Shown: positions 47,511-55,321, counted from the stretch's first letter. The stretch: 64,000 bases of DNA from Microbacterium sp. AZCO (GCF_039614715.1 NZ_CP154857.1:2542001-2606000); one strand, 5' to 3'. A program made the numbers and translations. The notes: generated from the sequence alone by a model not told the origin.

Positions 47511-47540
47511 AAGCTAGACCCGGCGCGAACGGCCCGTCAA
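47511..47540 (-). promoter_or_regulatory. Putative promoter of the giant gene
   Basis: On the minus strand TTGACG (47535-47540) and TAGCTT (47511-47516) are separated by 18 bp. This predicts a leader of about 160 nt before the ATG at 47344. The rest of 47345-47641 holds the palindromes and the ccsB terminator but no gene. Confidence 0.4.
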
Positions 47541-47612
47541 GACGTGTCCCGAAAAAGTGTCGGGAAAGAGCGCATACCCGGTACGGCATGAAACGCTCTC
47601 GCGGCGGAATGA

Positions 47613-47629
47613 CGCGGCGTGTCGCCGCG
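47613..47629 (-). terminator. Hairpin after ccsB
   Basis: CGCGGCG and CGCCGCG form a 7-bp stem with a TGT loop, 12 bp beyond the ccsB stop. It probably ends the cytochrome c operon before the giant gene promoter. No long T-run follows. Confidence 0.5.
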
Positions 47630-47641
47630 GAAAGACGCGGA

Positions 47642-48700
47642 TCAGCTGAGGCCGCTGTAGACGTGCAGGCCCTTGAAGAACATGTTGACGATCGTGAAGT
47701 TGAACATGACCGCGGAGAAGCCGATGATCGACAGCCACGCCGAGCGGCTCCCCCGCCACCCGCGCGTCGCGCGGGCGTGGATGTAACCCGCGTAGAGCAC
47801 CCAGATGACGAAGGTCCAGACTTCCTTCGTGTCGAAGCCCCAGTAGCGGCCCCACGCGTCGTTCGCCCAGATCGACCCGGCGATGAGGGTGAAGGTCCAG
47901 AAGATGAACCCGATGATGGCGAACCGGTAGGCGAGCGACTCGAGCGCCTCGGAGCCCGGCAGCGTGCGCAGGAACCGCGGCCCCTGCTTCGCGGTGACGG
48001 CATCTGCCGCGGCGATCTTCCGCTCACGACGGGCCTGCATGAGCTGCAGCACCGAGAGTCCGAAGGCCAGGGCGAACAAGGCTGTTGCGAGCGACGCGAC
48101 GAAGACGTGGATGACGAGCCAGACCGACTTGAGCGGATCGGCGAGCGGGGTGATCTGCACGTAGAACGCGAGCGTCGACGCACCGAGCAGCAGCACGACC
48201 ATGCCCGTGATCAGGGCACCGAGGAACCGCAGGTCGTAGCGGAAAAGCACGACGAGGTAGACGGCGACGATGAGGAGCGTCCCGGTGAGGGCGAACTCGT
48301 ACATGTTCGACCACGGGACGCGCCCTGCGGCGATGCCGCGCGTGAGCGCACCGCCGAGGTGGAAGAGGAACGCGAGCACCGTGAGCGACGTCCCGATGCG
48401 GGCCCAGACGAGCCGCTCCCGCTTGCCGACAGGAGCCTCGAGCGCCGCTTCGGCGGCCGCCTGCTGGGACCTCATCCCCGACACCGTCTCGCCGATGGAT
48501 GCCTCGGCCGAACCGGCCGCGCCGACCCCGGCGCCGACGAGCTGGCGCTCGCGCTGGGAGGCGGCATCCTGAGCATCCGCCGCCTGCACACCGCGGCGCG
48601 CGAGGTCGATCGTGTACGCGATGAACGCGAGGGCGTACACCGCGATCGCCGTCCACACGAGGAGCACGGACACCGAGTCGAGGGTCAGCGTTTCGGGCAT
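47642..48700 (-). CDS. ccsB: Cytochrome c assembly protein CcsB (System II)
   Basis: The 352-residue integral membrane protein has about eight helices. The tryptophan-rich haem-handling loop reads WANDAWGRYWGFDTKEVW, followed by VIWVLYAGYIHARA with a candidate haem-ligand His; another His is in WLVIHVFVASL. With ResB it exports haem and attaches it to apocytochrome c outside the membrane. Length and motifs are normal apart from an Ala/Glu-rich cytosolic loop after the first helix. The ATG at 48700 is 7 nt after a TAGACT box. It is last in the operon, 45 bp after resB, and may also be expressed on its own. Confidence 0.95.
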   Translation of the reverse strand: MPETLTLDSVSVLLVWTAIAVYALAFIAYTIDLARRGVQAADAQDAASQRERQLVGAGVGAAGSAEASIGETVSGMRSQQAAAEAALEAPVGKRERLVWARIGTSLTVLAFLFHLGGALTRGIAAGRVPWSNMYEFALTGTLLIVAVYLVVLFRYDLRFLGALITGMVVLLLGASTLAFYVQITPLADPLKSVWLVIHVFVASLATALFALAFGLSVLQLMQARRERKIAAADAVTAKQGPRFLRTLPGSEALESLAYRFAIIGFIFWTFTLIAGSIWANDAWGRYWGFDTKEVWTFVIWVLYAGYIHARATRGWRGSRSAWLSIIGFSAVMFNFTIVNMFFKGLHVYSGLS

Positions 48701-48707
48701 GGCTTCC

Positions 48708-48713
48708 AGTCTA
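48708..48713 (-). promoter_or_regulatory. Putative internal -10 box before ccsB
   Basis: TAGACT on the minus strand lies 7 nt before the ccsB ATG, in the short resB-ccsB gap. The same box and spacing occur at the start of the operon. Confidence 0.35.
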
Positions 48714-48745
48714 CGTCGCGGGTTCTCAGGGCCATCCCCGCCGGA

Positions 48746-50458
48746 TCAGCGGGTCTTCAGAGCGGCGTCGAGGGCGTCGCCGTGCTTCTGCGCGAGCTGG
48801 TCGACGGCCGCCGCGAGGGTCGGATCCTCGCCGCGGGCGAGACCCGCGTACTCGAGGCGCAGCGTGTGCCCGGAGGGCGTGACCTTGATCCACATGCGAC
48901 GCCGCGGCACGAACAGCGCCGTGACGAGCCCCGCGAGGGCGAGGATCGCGAAGCCGAGGACCCACGGCGCCGCCACGTCGCGATGCACCGACAGCGACAC
49001 GAAGCGCTGCACCGAGCCCTCGTACCCTTGAGCGCCCGCGGGCGACTCGTTCGCGAGCGTGATCGTGCCGAGCCCGTTCGGCAGGTCCTGCGTCTCCCCG
49101 GGCGCGAGCTCGATCGACGCGACGCCCGTCTTGCCGCCGGTCAGCTGCGTCATGCCGGTCGGGTCCAGCGTGTACACCGAGCGCGGAGTGCCGTCGTCGA
49201 TGCCGAGGTCGCCCTCATAGACGTTGAGCGTCAGCACCGGGTTGATGAGGTCGGGGTAGGCCGATGTGAACGCGCCCGACGTCATCTTCACCTGCGTCGG
49301 ATAGAAGAAGCCGACCATGCCGAGCTGCTCGGGCATCCCGTCCGGAACCTTCACGACGCCGAGCGAGGTCATGTGCGTGTCCTGCGGCAGGAACGGCACC
49401 GATTCGTCGTAGACGACGTCGCCCGACGCGTTGCGGATCGTGATGTGCGGCGCGTACCCGTTGCCCATGAGGTAGACCCGGTCGCCCGCGATCTGCAGCG
49501 GGTGGTTGACACGCACGTCGCCCGTCTCGGCCTTTCCGCCGGCGAGCTGCGTCGTGAGGTGCGCCACGAAGTCCCCCGCCTGGCCCGACCCCTGCTCGCC
49601 CTCGGGAACGTAGCTCACCGAGAACTTGTCGAGCGTCAGCGAATAGGGCGTCAGCCGCTCCTCGTCGACGAACCGGCCGGGGTTGAACGACGAGTAGTCG
49701 AGCATCGTGTTGACGAACGTGCGGCCCTCGATGATGACCGTCTGGCCCGTGTAGGTGAGCCCGCCGCCGATGCCGACCGCGAGCAGCACGCCCACGAGCG
49801 CGGAGTGGAAGACGAGGTTGCCCGTCTCCCGCAGGTAGCCGCGCTCCGCCGAGACGGAGAGCGCCTTGGCCGTGTCGTATCGCTCGACCCGGTAGCCCGC
49901 CTTCTTGAGCTGGTCCCCCGCGAGCTCGATGGCTCGGGATGCCGCGGCCGAGGCATCCTCTTCGTCTGAAGGCGAGAGCTCGACGAGCGTCTCACGGTGG
50001 TCGTCGAGGCGGCTGAGGCGGGCGGGGGTCCGCGGCGGACGCGCGCGCAGCGCCTTCCAGTGATGCTTCGTGCGCGGGATGACGCACCCGATGAGCGACA
50101 CGAACAGCAGGATGTAGATCGCCGAGAACCACGCCGACGTGTAGACGTCGAAGAGCTGCAGCTTGTCGAGGATCGGCGCGAGGTCGGGGTTGTCGGCGAA
50201 GTACTGCGTCACGCCGTTCGGGTCGGCGCTGCGCTGCGGCACGATCGAGCCGGGCACGGCCGCGATCGCGAGGAGCAGGAGCAGCACGAGAGCCGTGCGC
50301 ATCGAGGTGAGCTGGCGCCAGCCCCAGCGCAGCCAGCCGACGGGTCCGAGCTTGGGCTGGACGATGTCGTCCGCCACGCCGTCGGCGTGGTCGGAGGGAC
50401 GCAGCGGATCTGCGCCCGTGTCGAGCCCTGTCGACGCGTCAGAGGGGGAGGGGGACAC
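48746..50458 (-). CDS. resB: Cytochrome c biogenesis protein ResB
   Basis: The 570-residue protein has three N-terminal helices (TALVLLLLLAIAAVPGSIV..., ISAIYILLFVSLIGCVIPRT), then VFHSALVGVLLAVGIGGGLTY, a large extracytoplasmic domain (about residues 240-510) and a last helix (VLGFAILALAGLVTALFVPR). This is the standard ResB topology of System II cytochrome c maturation, where ResB partners CcsB in haem delivery and ligation. The motif VPQRSADPN with a YFADNPDLAPILDKLQLFDVY loop is typical of actinobacterial forms. The start overlaps the ccdA end by 20 nt, so translation is probably coupled. Confidence 0.95.
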   Translation of the reverse strand: MSPSPSDASTGLDTGADPLRPSDHADGVADDIVQPKLGPVGWLRWGWRQLTSMRTALVLLLLLAIAAVPGSIVPQRSADPNGVTQYFADNPDLAPILDKLQLFDVYTSAWFSAIYILLFVSLIGCVIPRTKHHWKALRARPPRTPARLSRLDDHRETLVELSPSDEEDASAAASRAIELAGDQLKKAGYRVERYDTAKALSVSAERGYLRETGNLVFHSALVGVLLAVGIGGGLTYTGQTVIIEGRTFVNTMLDYSSFNPGRFVDEERLTPYSLTLDKFSVSYVPEGEQGSGQAGDFVAHLTTQLAGGKAETGDVRVNHPLQIAGDRVYLMGNGYAPHITIRNASGDVVYDESVPFLPQDTHMTSLGVVKVPDGMPEQLGMVGFFYPTQVKMTSGAFTSAYPDLINPVLTLNVYEGDLGIDDGTPRSVYTLDPTGMTQLTGGKTGVASIELAPGETQDLPNGLGTITLANESPAGAQGYEGSVQRFVSLSVHRDVAAPWVLGFAILALAGLVTALFVPRRRMWIKVTPSGHTLRLEYAGLARGEDPTLAAAVDQLAQKHGDALDAALKTR

Positions 50459-51260
50459 TCGAGAACACCCCCTGAAGCTGGGCCATGAGGGCGCTCCACA
50501 CGCCCGTGACCATGAGCACGCCGAGGGCGATCAGCAGCACGCCGCCGATGATGTTGACGGCGCGGATGTGGCGGCGGAGGAACGCGACGGATCGTGTCGC
50601 CCACCCGAATCCGAGCGTGATCAGGACGAACGGGATGCCGAGCCCCAGCGAGTACGCGAGGCCGAGGAGCGCCGCGCGGCCGGGGTCGCCGAGGTTCCAC
50701 GAGACCGAGAGGATCGCCGCAAGGGTGGGGCCGATGCACGGGGTCCAGCCGATCCCGAGCGCGATGCCGAGGAGCGGAGCCCCGATGAGCCCGAGGTTGC
50801 CCTGGATCTGCGGGTGCACGGTCTTCTGCGCGAAGCCGAAGACGCCGATGAAGACGAGACCGAGGAGGATGACGACGACCCCGAGGATGCGCGTGATGAC
50901 CTCGTTGTAGGCGAGGAAGAACTGTCCGAGCGTGCCGCCGAGGATCGTGACGGCCATGAAGACGACGGTGAAGCCCGCGATGAAGAGGAGCACTCCGCCC
51001 AGCAGCCGGGACTTCGTCGGCGTCTCGGAGTCAGGCGTTCGCGCCGAGATCAGGATGGATGCTCCAGATTCGTCCTGATGTGCCCGCTTATTCCTGATTC
51101 CGGCGCGCGGCCGGGGCTGCACGGCCCCGCCGATGAAGCCGAGGTATCCCGGCACGAGCGGCAGGACGCACGGCGAGAGGAACGACAGCAGGCCCGCGAG
51201 CAGGGCGATGGGCAGCGCCACCCAGAGGGCGCCGGCCGCCATGACGGCCTCGATGCTCAC
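50439..51260 (-). CDS. ccdA: CcdA thiol-reductant membrane transporter
   Basis: The 273-residue protein has six helices of the DsbD/CcdA family. It carries electrons from cytosolic thioredoxin to the extracytoplasmic thioredoxin TlpA/ResA that keeps apocytochrome c reduced. The redox Cys pair is visible: one in LLSFLSPCVLPLVPGYLGF (helix 1) and one in GIGWTPCIGPTLAAILS (helix 4). The GTG start at 51260 overlaps the tlpA stop (GTGA). The loop after helix 1 is lengthened by a 22-codon segment that coincides with an inverted-repeat element. Confidence 0.95.
   Translation of the reverse strand: MSIEAVMAAGALWVALPIALLAGLLSFLSPCVLPLVPGYLGFIGGAVQPRPRAGIRNKRAHQDESGASILISARTPDSETPTKSRLLGGVLLFIAGFTVVFMAVTILGGTLGQFFLAYNEVITRILGVVVILLGLVFIGVFGFAQKTVHPQIQGNLGLIGAPLLGIALGIGWTPCIGPTLAAILSVSWNLGDPGRAALLGLAYSLGLGIPFVLITLGFGWATRSVAFLRRHIRAVNIIGGVLLIALGVLMVTGVWSALMAQLQGVFSSVPLPL
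51041..51106. repeat. 66-bp inverted-repeat element inside ccdA
   Basis: Inverted arms GCGCCGAGATCAGGA (51041-51055) and its partner at 51092-51106 differ at 2 of 15 positions. A third ATCAGGA unit lies at 51073-51079. The 66-bp length is 22 codons, keeps the frame, falls in the cytosolic or outer loop after helix 1 and is lower in GC than the surrounding gene. No flanking target duplication was resolved. Confidence 0.55.
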
Positions 51261-51862
51261 GACTTCTCCGCCAGCGCGTCGCGCACGAGCGTCTCGAGGA
51301 TCGAGGCATCCAGCAGCTGCCCGATGATGCGCGCGGCGACGCGACCCTCCTTGTCGAGCACGAGCGTCGTGGGCGTCGCGTTGATCGGCGTGCGCTCGGC
51401 GAAGGCGAGCTTGATGGCCCCGTCCTCGGCGGCGAGCAGGCTCGGGTAGGTCACGGAGTACTTGTCGGCGAACGCCGCGGCGGCGTCGGCCGAGTCGCTC
51501 GTGTTGATGCCGAGGAACGAGACGTCCTGCCCGTCGAAGCTCGACGCGGCCTCCTCGAGGAGGGGCGCCTCGGCGCGGCACGGGCCGCAGGCGGCGTACC
51601 AGAAGTTCACCACGAGCACCTTGCCGGCGTAGTCCGCGCTGCTGGCGGTCTGCCCCTTCTCCGTCTGCCCCGTGAACGACACAGGCTTGTCGCGTTCGGC
51701 GGCCGGGATCTCCACGACCCGGGAGTCGCCCGCGATGAAGCCCTTGTTGTCGCCGGCTCGATACTGCTCGGCGAGCGGGTCGCTCGAGCACGCGGCGAGT
51801 CCGCCGACGAGCGCGGCGATCGCGAGGAGGGATGCCGCGGAGCGGCCGAGCGTCCGGGTCAC
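51257..51862 (-). CDS. TlpA/ResA-like thiol-disulfide lipoprotein
   Basis: The 201-residue product starts with a lipoprotein signal (MTRTLGRSAASLLAIAALVG then LAACSSD), so it is anchored outside the membrane. It has a thioredoxin fold with active site WYAACGPCRAEAP near residues 87-99, preceded by VVNFW, and the cis-Pro region INATPTTLVLD. It reduces apocytochrome c haem-binding cysteines using electrons from CcdA. It is coupled at both ends: its ATG overlaps the phosphatase stop by 4 nt and its TGA overlaps the ccdA GTG. Confidence 0.93.
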   Translation of the reverse strand: MTRTLGRSAASLLAIAALVGGLAACSSDPLAEQYRAGDNKGFIAGDSRVVEIPAAERDKPVSFTGQTEKGQTASSADYAGKVLVVNFWYAACGPCRAEAPLLEEAASSFDGQDVSFLGINTSDSADAAAAFADKYSVTYPSLLAAEDGAIKLAFAERTPINATPTTLVLDKEGRVAARIIGQLLDASILETLVRDALAEKS

Positions 51863-52488
51863 ACGGCCCCCACATCGACGGCGCCCGCAGTGGATGCGGG
51901 CTCGGCATACCCGACCTCGACCCAGCGGTCGTCGCGCAGGTCGAAGCTCGTGACGCTCGAGAGGGCGCAGCGGCGGCGGCGCGGGTCATGCCGCGACGGC
52001 AGGTCCATGACGTGCAGGTGCGTCACCCAGATGGGCAGCTGGTGCGAGACGATGACGACGTCGCCGGACTCGACCGAGTTCCAGGCATCCCTCATCGCGG
52101 CATCCATCCGCGCGATGACCTGCACGTACGGCTCGCCCCAGCTCGGCACGGCGGGCTGCGCGAGGTGGCGCCAGTTGCCGGGGTTGAGCAGCGCGCGGTT
52201 CATGCGGCGGCCCTCGAAGACGTTGGTCGGCTCGATGACGCGCTCGTCGATGACCGGCTCGAGCGCGAACCTCGCGGCGAAGGGCTCGGCGGACTCGCGC
52301 GTGCGCTGCAGCGGCGAGCAGACGAGGCCCGTGACGGGCCGGGTGAGCCGGCCCACGTAGTCGGCGGCCTGCTGCGCCATGTGGCGCCCGTCGGCGCTCA
52401 GTCCATAGCCGGGGAGCCGGCCGTAGAGCACACGGCGAGGATTGTCGACCTCCCCATGACGCACGAGATGAAGGCGGTCGGCGGGCAC
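51859..52488 (-). CDS. Histidine phosphatase family protein
   Basis: The 209-residue product has the phosphoglycerate-mutase-like fold. The phospho-acceptor motif is HLVRHGEVDNP at the N-terminus. The second Arg is in VCSPLQRTRESAEPFAARF and the second catalytic His in GDVVIVSHQLPIWVTHLHVM. It hydrolyses phosphomonoesters; the substrate is not evident. It is first in the cytochrome c operon, a placement that is probably organisational rather than functional. The GTG start at 52488 lies 6 nt after TAGACT. Confidence 0.9.
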   Translation of the reverse strand: MPADRLHLVRHGEVDNPRRVLYGRLPGYGLSADGRHMAQQAADYVGRLTRPVTGLVCSPLQRTRESAEPFAARFALEPVIDERVIEPTNVFEGRRMNRALLNPGNWRHLAQPAVPSWGEPYVQVIARMDAAMRDAWNSVESGDVVIVSHQLPIWVTHLHVMDLPSRHDPRRRRCALSSVTSFDLRDDRWVEVGYAEPASTAGAVDVGAV

Positions 52489-52494
52489 GCCTCC

Positions 52495-52500
52495 AGTCTA
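52495..52500 (-). promoter_or_regulatory. Putative -10 box of the cytochrome c operon
   Basis: TAGACT on the minus strand, 6 nt before the GTG at 52488, suggesting a leaderless operon message. The shared string TAGACTGGA also precedes ccsB. Confidence 0.4.
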
Positions 52501-52531
52501 CGGCGGCAGGTTCTGTGGACGGGCTGAGCGC

Positions 52532-52948
52532 CTAGCCTGCGGTCGGGACCCCGGCTGCGGCGACGAAGAAGGCGATGATGAGCACCCCGGTCACGCCGAC
52601 CGCGCCGAGCAGCGGCAGATAGAAGGCGAGCTTGCGCTTGACCATGAAGATGATCGAGATCGTGGCGGCGGCGATGAGCACGAGCCAGGGGCCGACCATC
52701 CCGATGAGCACACCCGTCCCGATGAGGTCGGTGTTGCAGGTGACCGCGCCGCAGGGGTCGGACGCCATGGCCAGGAATGCGCCGGCGATCGAGGCGAAGA
52801 GCGCATAGACGACGAGGCCGACGAGGAACACGATCGTGAGCACGACGTCCCACACCTGCACGGGCTGGCGCGGTCTCCTGCCCGGCGGGACGGCGCCGTA
52901 GACGGGCGGCTGGGCGGCATAACCGGGGTACGGCGGGGGCGTCGTCAC
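52532..52948 (-). CDS. Small proline-tipped membrane protein, unknown function
   Basis: A 138-residue product with an N-terminal cytosolic tail rich in Pro, Tyr and Gly (PPPYPGYAAQPPVYGAVPPG) and three hydrophobic segments (VVLTIVFLVGLVVYALFASI, LIGMVGPWLVLIAAATISII and the C-terminal GAVGVTGVLIIAFFVAAAG). One pair of cysteines (DPCGAVTCN) in the first loop could form an extracellular disulfide. I do not recognise the family. The GTG at 52948 is chosen because a good promoter ends 6 nt upstream, implying a leaderless message. The frame extends 2 codons further to another GTG. Confidence 0.7.
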   Translation of the reverse strand: MTTPPPYPGYAAQPPVYGAVPPGRRPRQPVQVWDVVLTIVFLVGLVVYALFASIAGAFLAMASDPCGAVTCNTDLIGTGVLIGMVGPWLVLIAAATISIIFMVKRKLAFYLPLLGAVGVTGVLIIAFFVAAAGVPTAG

Positions 52949-52954
52949 GGCCAC

Positions 52955-52984
52955 ATCATAGGGATGCCGCGGCTCCTGTGTCAG
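52955..52984 (-). promoter_or_regulatory. Promoter of the small membrane protein gene
   Basis: CTGACA (52979-52984) and TATGAT (52955-52960) are separated by 18 bp on the minus strand, close to the housekeeping consensus. The predicted start falls at or next to the GTG at 52948. The -35 overlaps the dedA stop codon. Confidence 0.65.
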
Positions 52985-53643
52985 TCGTTGGCGGGAGAAG
53001 CGTCGCCGCGGCGACGCATGAGCGCCCTGGTGCGCGCATAAAGGAACCACGCGACGCCGATCCCGACCGCCGCCACGACGATGTACTGCAGCACGTCCGC
53101 GTACGTCTCGACGACGTGCCACTGCTCGCCCAGGAGGAAGCCCGCGAGCACGAACACCGTGTTCCAGACGAGGCTGCCCGCCGCCGTGAGCAGGCCGAAT
53201 CTCCAGATCGGCATGCGCGTGACCCCCGCCGGGATCGAGATGAGACTGCGGAAGAGAGGCACCATGCGGCCGAAGAAGACCGCCTTCCCGCCGTGCCGCT
53301 CGAACCACGCGACGGTGCGGTCGATGTCTTCGGGATGCAGGAGGGGGATCCGCGCGGCCGCGGCCCGCAGCCGGTCCGCGCCGAGCCACCTTCCGAGGCC
53401 GTACAGGAGGAGCGCGCCGACGATGGAGCCCGCGGTCGTCCAGAAGAGCGCCTCGACGAGCGTGAACGTGCCGCGGCTAGCGGTCAGCCCCGCCATCGGC
53501 AGGATGACCTCGCTCGGAAGAGGCGGAAAGACGTTCTCGAGCGCGATCGCGAGGCCCGCGCCGGCGGGGCCGATGACCTCCATGAGCGAGACCGACCAGT
53601 CGACGATCGCGGTGAGCCAGGAGCCATCGGTAGCCGTCGTCAT
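52981..53643 (-). CDS. DedA-family membrane protein
   Basis: The 220-residue product has the DedA/VTT pattern: a re-entrant N-terminal segment with LENVFPPLPSEVILPMAG, then GALLLYGLGRWLGADRLR, WFERHGGKAVFFGRMVPLFRSLISIPAGVTRMP and FGLLTAAGSLVWNTVFVLAG. The Arg in GRMVP-x-x-R and the acidic residue in PPLPSE are the conserved functional positions. Family members are thought to flip lipids and support membrane-potential homeostasis. The ATG at 53643 lies 7 nt after TAGCGT; a GTG six codons upstream is less likely. Confidence 0.9.
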   Translation of the reverse strand: MTTATDGSWLTAIVDWSVSLMEVIGPAGAGLAIALENVFPPLPSEVILPMAGLTASRGTFTLVEALFWTTAGSIVGALLLYGLGRWLGADRLRAAAARIPLLHPEDIDRTVAWFERHGGKAVFFGRMVPLFRSLISIPAGVTRMPIWRFGLLTAAGSLVWNTVFVLAGFLLGEQWHVVETYADVLQYIVVAAVGIGVAWFLYARTRALMRRRGDASPAND

Positions 53644-53650
53644 GCGTTCG

Positions 53651-53656
53651 ACGCTA
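53651..53656 (-). promoter_or_regulatory. Putative -10 box of dedA
   Basis: TAGCGT on the minus strand, 7 nt before the ATG at 53643. Confidence 0.3.
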
Positions 53657-53728
53657 GGCAACCCAGGTGACGGGAACCTGTGCGCGGGTTACGGCGGCAT
53701 GACGAAAGGCGGTGAATCGGCTCGAAGC

Positions 53729-53734
53729 TAGGAT
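53729..53734 (+). promoter_or_regulatory. Putative -10 box of aspS
   Basis: TAGGAT, 8 nt before the GTG start at 53743. No clear ribosome-binding site is present, consistent with leaderless translation. Confidence 0.4.
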
Positions 53735-53742
53735 GGTCCCTC

Positions 53743-55098
53743 GTGAGTGAACGCGTTCTCGTCCAGCAGCTGCAGGGTCTTGCCGACGGTCCCGTGACCG
53801 TCTCCGGATGGGTCGAGACCGTCCGCGATCAGAAGAAGGTGCAGTTCGTCATCCTCCGTGACGAGACGGGTGCCGTGCAGCTGGTCAACCCGGCGACACG
53901 GCCGTCCGACCCCACGGCTGCTGAGCCTGTCGAAGCACAGGACGCGGGGGCCCTCGCCCTGACCGACACGATCTCCAACCTGTCGACGGGCACCTTCCTG
54001 ACAGTGCGGGGCGAGCTCAAGCACGACGAGCGCGTGAAGCTCGGCGGCGTCGAGATCAAGATCGGCACGCTCGACATCGCCGCGGCCGCGCTCCCCGAGA
54101 CGCCCATCGCAGCCGACTCGGGCCTCGACAAGCGCATGGACTGGCGCTTCCTCGACCTGCGGCAGCGTCGCAACAACCTCGTCTTCCGCGTGCAGACGAC
54201 GCTCGAGCACGCCTTCCGCACGTACTGGATCGAGCGCGACTACATCGAGGTGCACTCCCCCAAGCTCATGGCGAGCGCGTCGGAGTCCAACGCCGAGCTG
54301 TTCGAGGTTCCGTACTTCGAGGAGAAGACGGCGTACCTCGCGCAGTCGCCGCAGTTCTTCAAGCAGATGGCCCAGGTGGCCGGCTTCGGCAAGATCTTCG
54401 AGATCGCCCCGGCCTTCCGCGCCGACCCCTCGTTCACGAGCCGCCACGCGACCGAGTTCACGTCGGTGGATGCGGAGATCAGCTGGATCGACTCCCACGA
54501 GGACGTCGCAAGGATGCAGGAGGAGCTCCTGCAGTCCGCGTTCCAGGCCGTCAAGGACAAGCACGGCGCCGAGATCGAGGAGCTCTTCGGCCTCGAGGTG
54601 CAGGTGCCCAGCATCCCGTTCCCGCGCATCCCCCTCGCCGAGGCTCGGGACATCGTGAAGGCTCGCGGCTACGACATCCCCCGCACCGACGGCGACCTCG
54701 ACCCCGAGGGCGAGCGCCAGATCGCGGCGCACGTTCTCGAGACCTACGGTCACCAGTTCGTCTTCGTCACCGACTACCACCCCGAGATCCGCGCGTTCTA
54801 CCACATGCGCGACGAGGAGACCGGGCTCACCAAGAGCTACGACCTGCTCTTCAACGGCGTCGAGATCACGACGGGCGCGCAGCGCGAGCACCGTGTCGAC
54901 GTGCTGATCGAGCAGGCGAGGGAGAAGGGTCTCGAGCCGGAGCACCTCGACTTCTACTTCGACTTCTTCCGCTACGGCGCCCCGCCCCACGGCGGCTTCG
55001 GCATGGGTCTCGCCCGCGTGCTGATGCTCCTCCTCGGGCAGGACTCGATCCGCGAGGTCACCTACCTGTTCCGCGGACCGACGCGCCTCGCGCCGTAA
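53743..55098 (+). CDS. aspS: Aspartyl-tRNA synthetase, short (probably non-discriminating) type
   Basis: The 451-residue class II synthetase has an N-terminal OB-fold anticodon domain (VTVSGWVETVRDQKKVQFVI) and then the catalytic core. Motif 1 is near LEHAFRTYWIERDYIEVHSP, motif 2 is FEIAPAFRADPSFTSRHATEF, and motif 3 is HGGFGMGLARVLMLLLG. It lacks the GAD insertion of the roughly 590-residue bacterial enzyme, so it is the archaeal-like form. In actinobacteria this form usually charges both tRNA-Asp and tRNA-Asn ahead of the GatCAB amidotransferase; that role here is inferred. Residues about 57-75 (near SDPTAAEPVEAQDAG) are a low-complexity insert encoded by a repeat-like 15-mer. Confidence 0.95.
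   Translation: MSERVLVQQLQGLADGPVTVSGWVETVRDQKKVQFVILRDETGAVQLVNPATRPSDPTAAEPVEAQDAGALALTDTISNLSTGTFLTVRGELKHDERVKLGGVEIKIGTLDIAAAALPETPIAADSGLDKRMDWRFLDLRQRRNNLVFRVQTTLEHAFRTYWIERDYIEVHSPKLMASASESNAELFEVPYFEEKTAYLAQSPQFFKQMAQVAGFGKIFEIAPAFRADPSFTSRHATEFTSVDAEISWIDSHEDVARMQEELLQSAFQAVKDKHGAEIEELFGLEVQVPSIPFPRIPLAEARDIVKARGYDIPRTDGDLDPEGERQIAAHVLETYGHQFVFVTDYHPEIRAFYHMRDEETGLTKSYDLLFNGVEITTGAQREHRVDVLIEQAREKGLEPEHLDFYFDFFRYGAPPHGGFGMGLARVLMLLLGQDSIREVTYLFRGPTRLAP
53921..53935. repeat. CTGAGCCTGTCGAAG 15-mer inside aspS
   Basis: CTGAGCCTGTCGAAG is a core that I recall as common in palindromic intergenic repeats of actinobacteria and other bacteria. Here it lies in frame within a variable loop of the OB-fold, encoding part of AEPVEAQ. 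Confidence 0.45.
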
Positions 55099-55109
55099 GC
55101 ACCATCGCG

Positions 55110-55149
55110 ACGGAGCCCCGTGAGCGCCTCGGCGTTCACGGGGCTCCGT
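55110..55149 (+). terminator. Strong hairpin terminator after aspS
   Basis: ACGGAGCCCCGTGA (55110-55123) pairs perfectly over 14 bp with 55136-55149, with a GC-rich top. It begins 12 bp after the aspS stop. No long T-tract, as is common in actinobacteria. Confidence 0.75.
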
Positions 55150-55209
55150 GCGTGTGCATTCGCTCCCCGGACGCGCTGAAGATGCTCAGCACCTCCGCGC
55201 ACTCGGAGG

Positions 55210-55297
55210 CGTGCCGAACTCCGGCTGTGTGGTGCGACACGCCGCCGTTCAGGCCCGTTGAGAGCACTCGCGTCACACACAGCCGGAGTTCGGCACG
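55210..55297. repeat. 88-bp element with perfect 22-bp inverted ends
   Basis: The arms at 55210-55231 and 55276-55297 are exact reverse complements; the core is CCGAACTCCGGCTGTGTG. A 44-bp centre separates them. The element lies between the aspS terminator and the promoter of the phosphatase gene. Length and structure suggest a small palindromic or MITE-like repeat. No gene is seen in 55150-55321. Confidence 0.65.
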
Positions 55298-55309
55298 GGA
55301 TGACGCCCC

Positions 55310-55315
55310 TAGGGT
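55310..55315 (+). promoter_or_regulatory. Putative -10 box of the tyrosine phosphatase gene
   Basis: TAGGGT, 6 nt before the GTG at 55322. No ribosome-binding site is visible, so a leaderless start is likely. It lies 12 bp beyond the 88-bp element. Confidence 0.35.
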
Positions 55316-55321
55316 GGGCCC

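Noticed and set aside
47378..47512. N-terminal extension of the giant protein to a start near 47512
   Set aside because: The extension would precede the signal peptide, spans the predicted promoter and palindromes, and has no ribosome-binding site.
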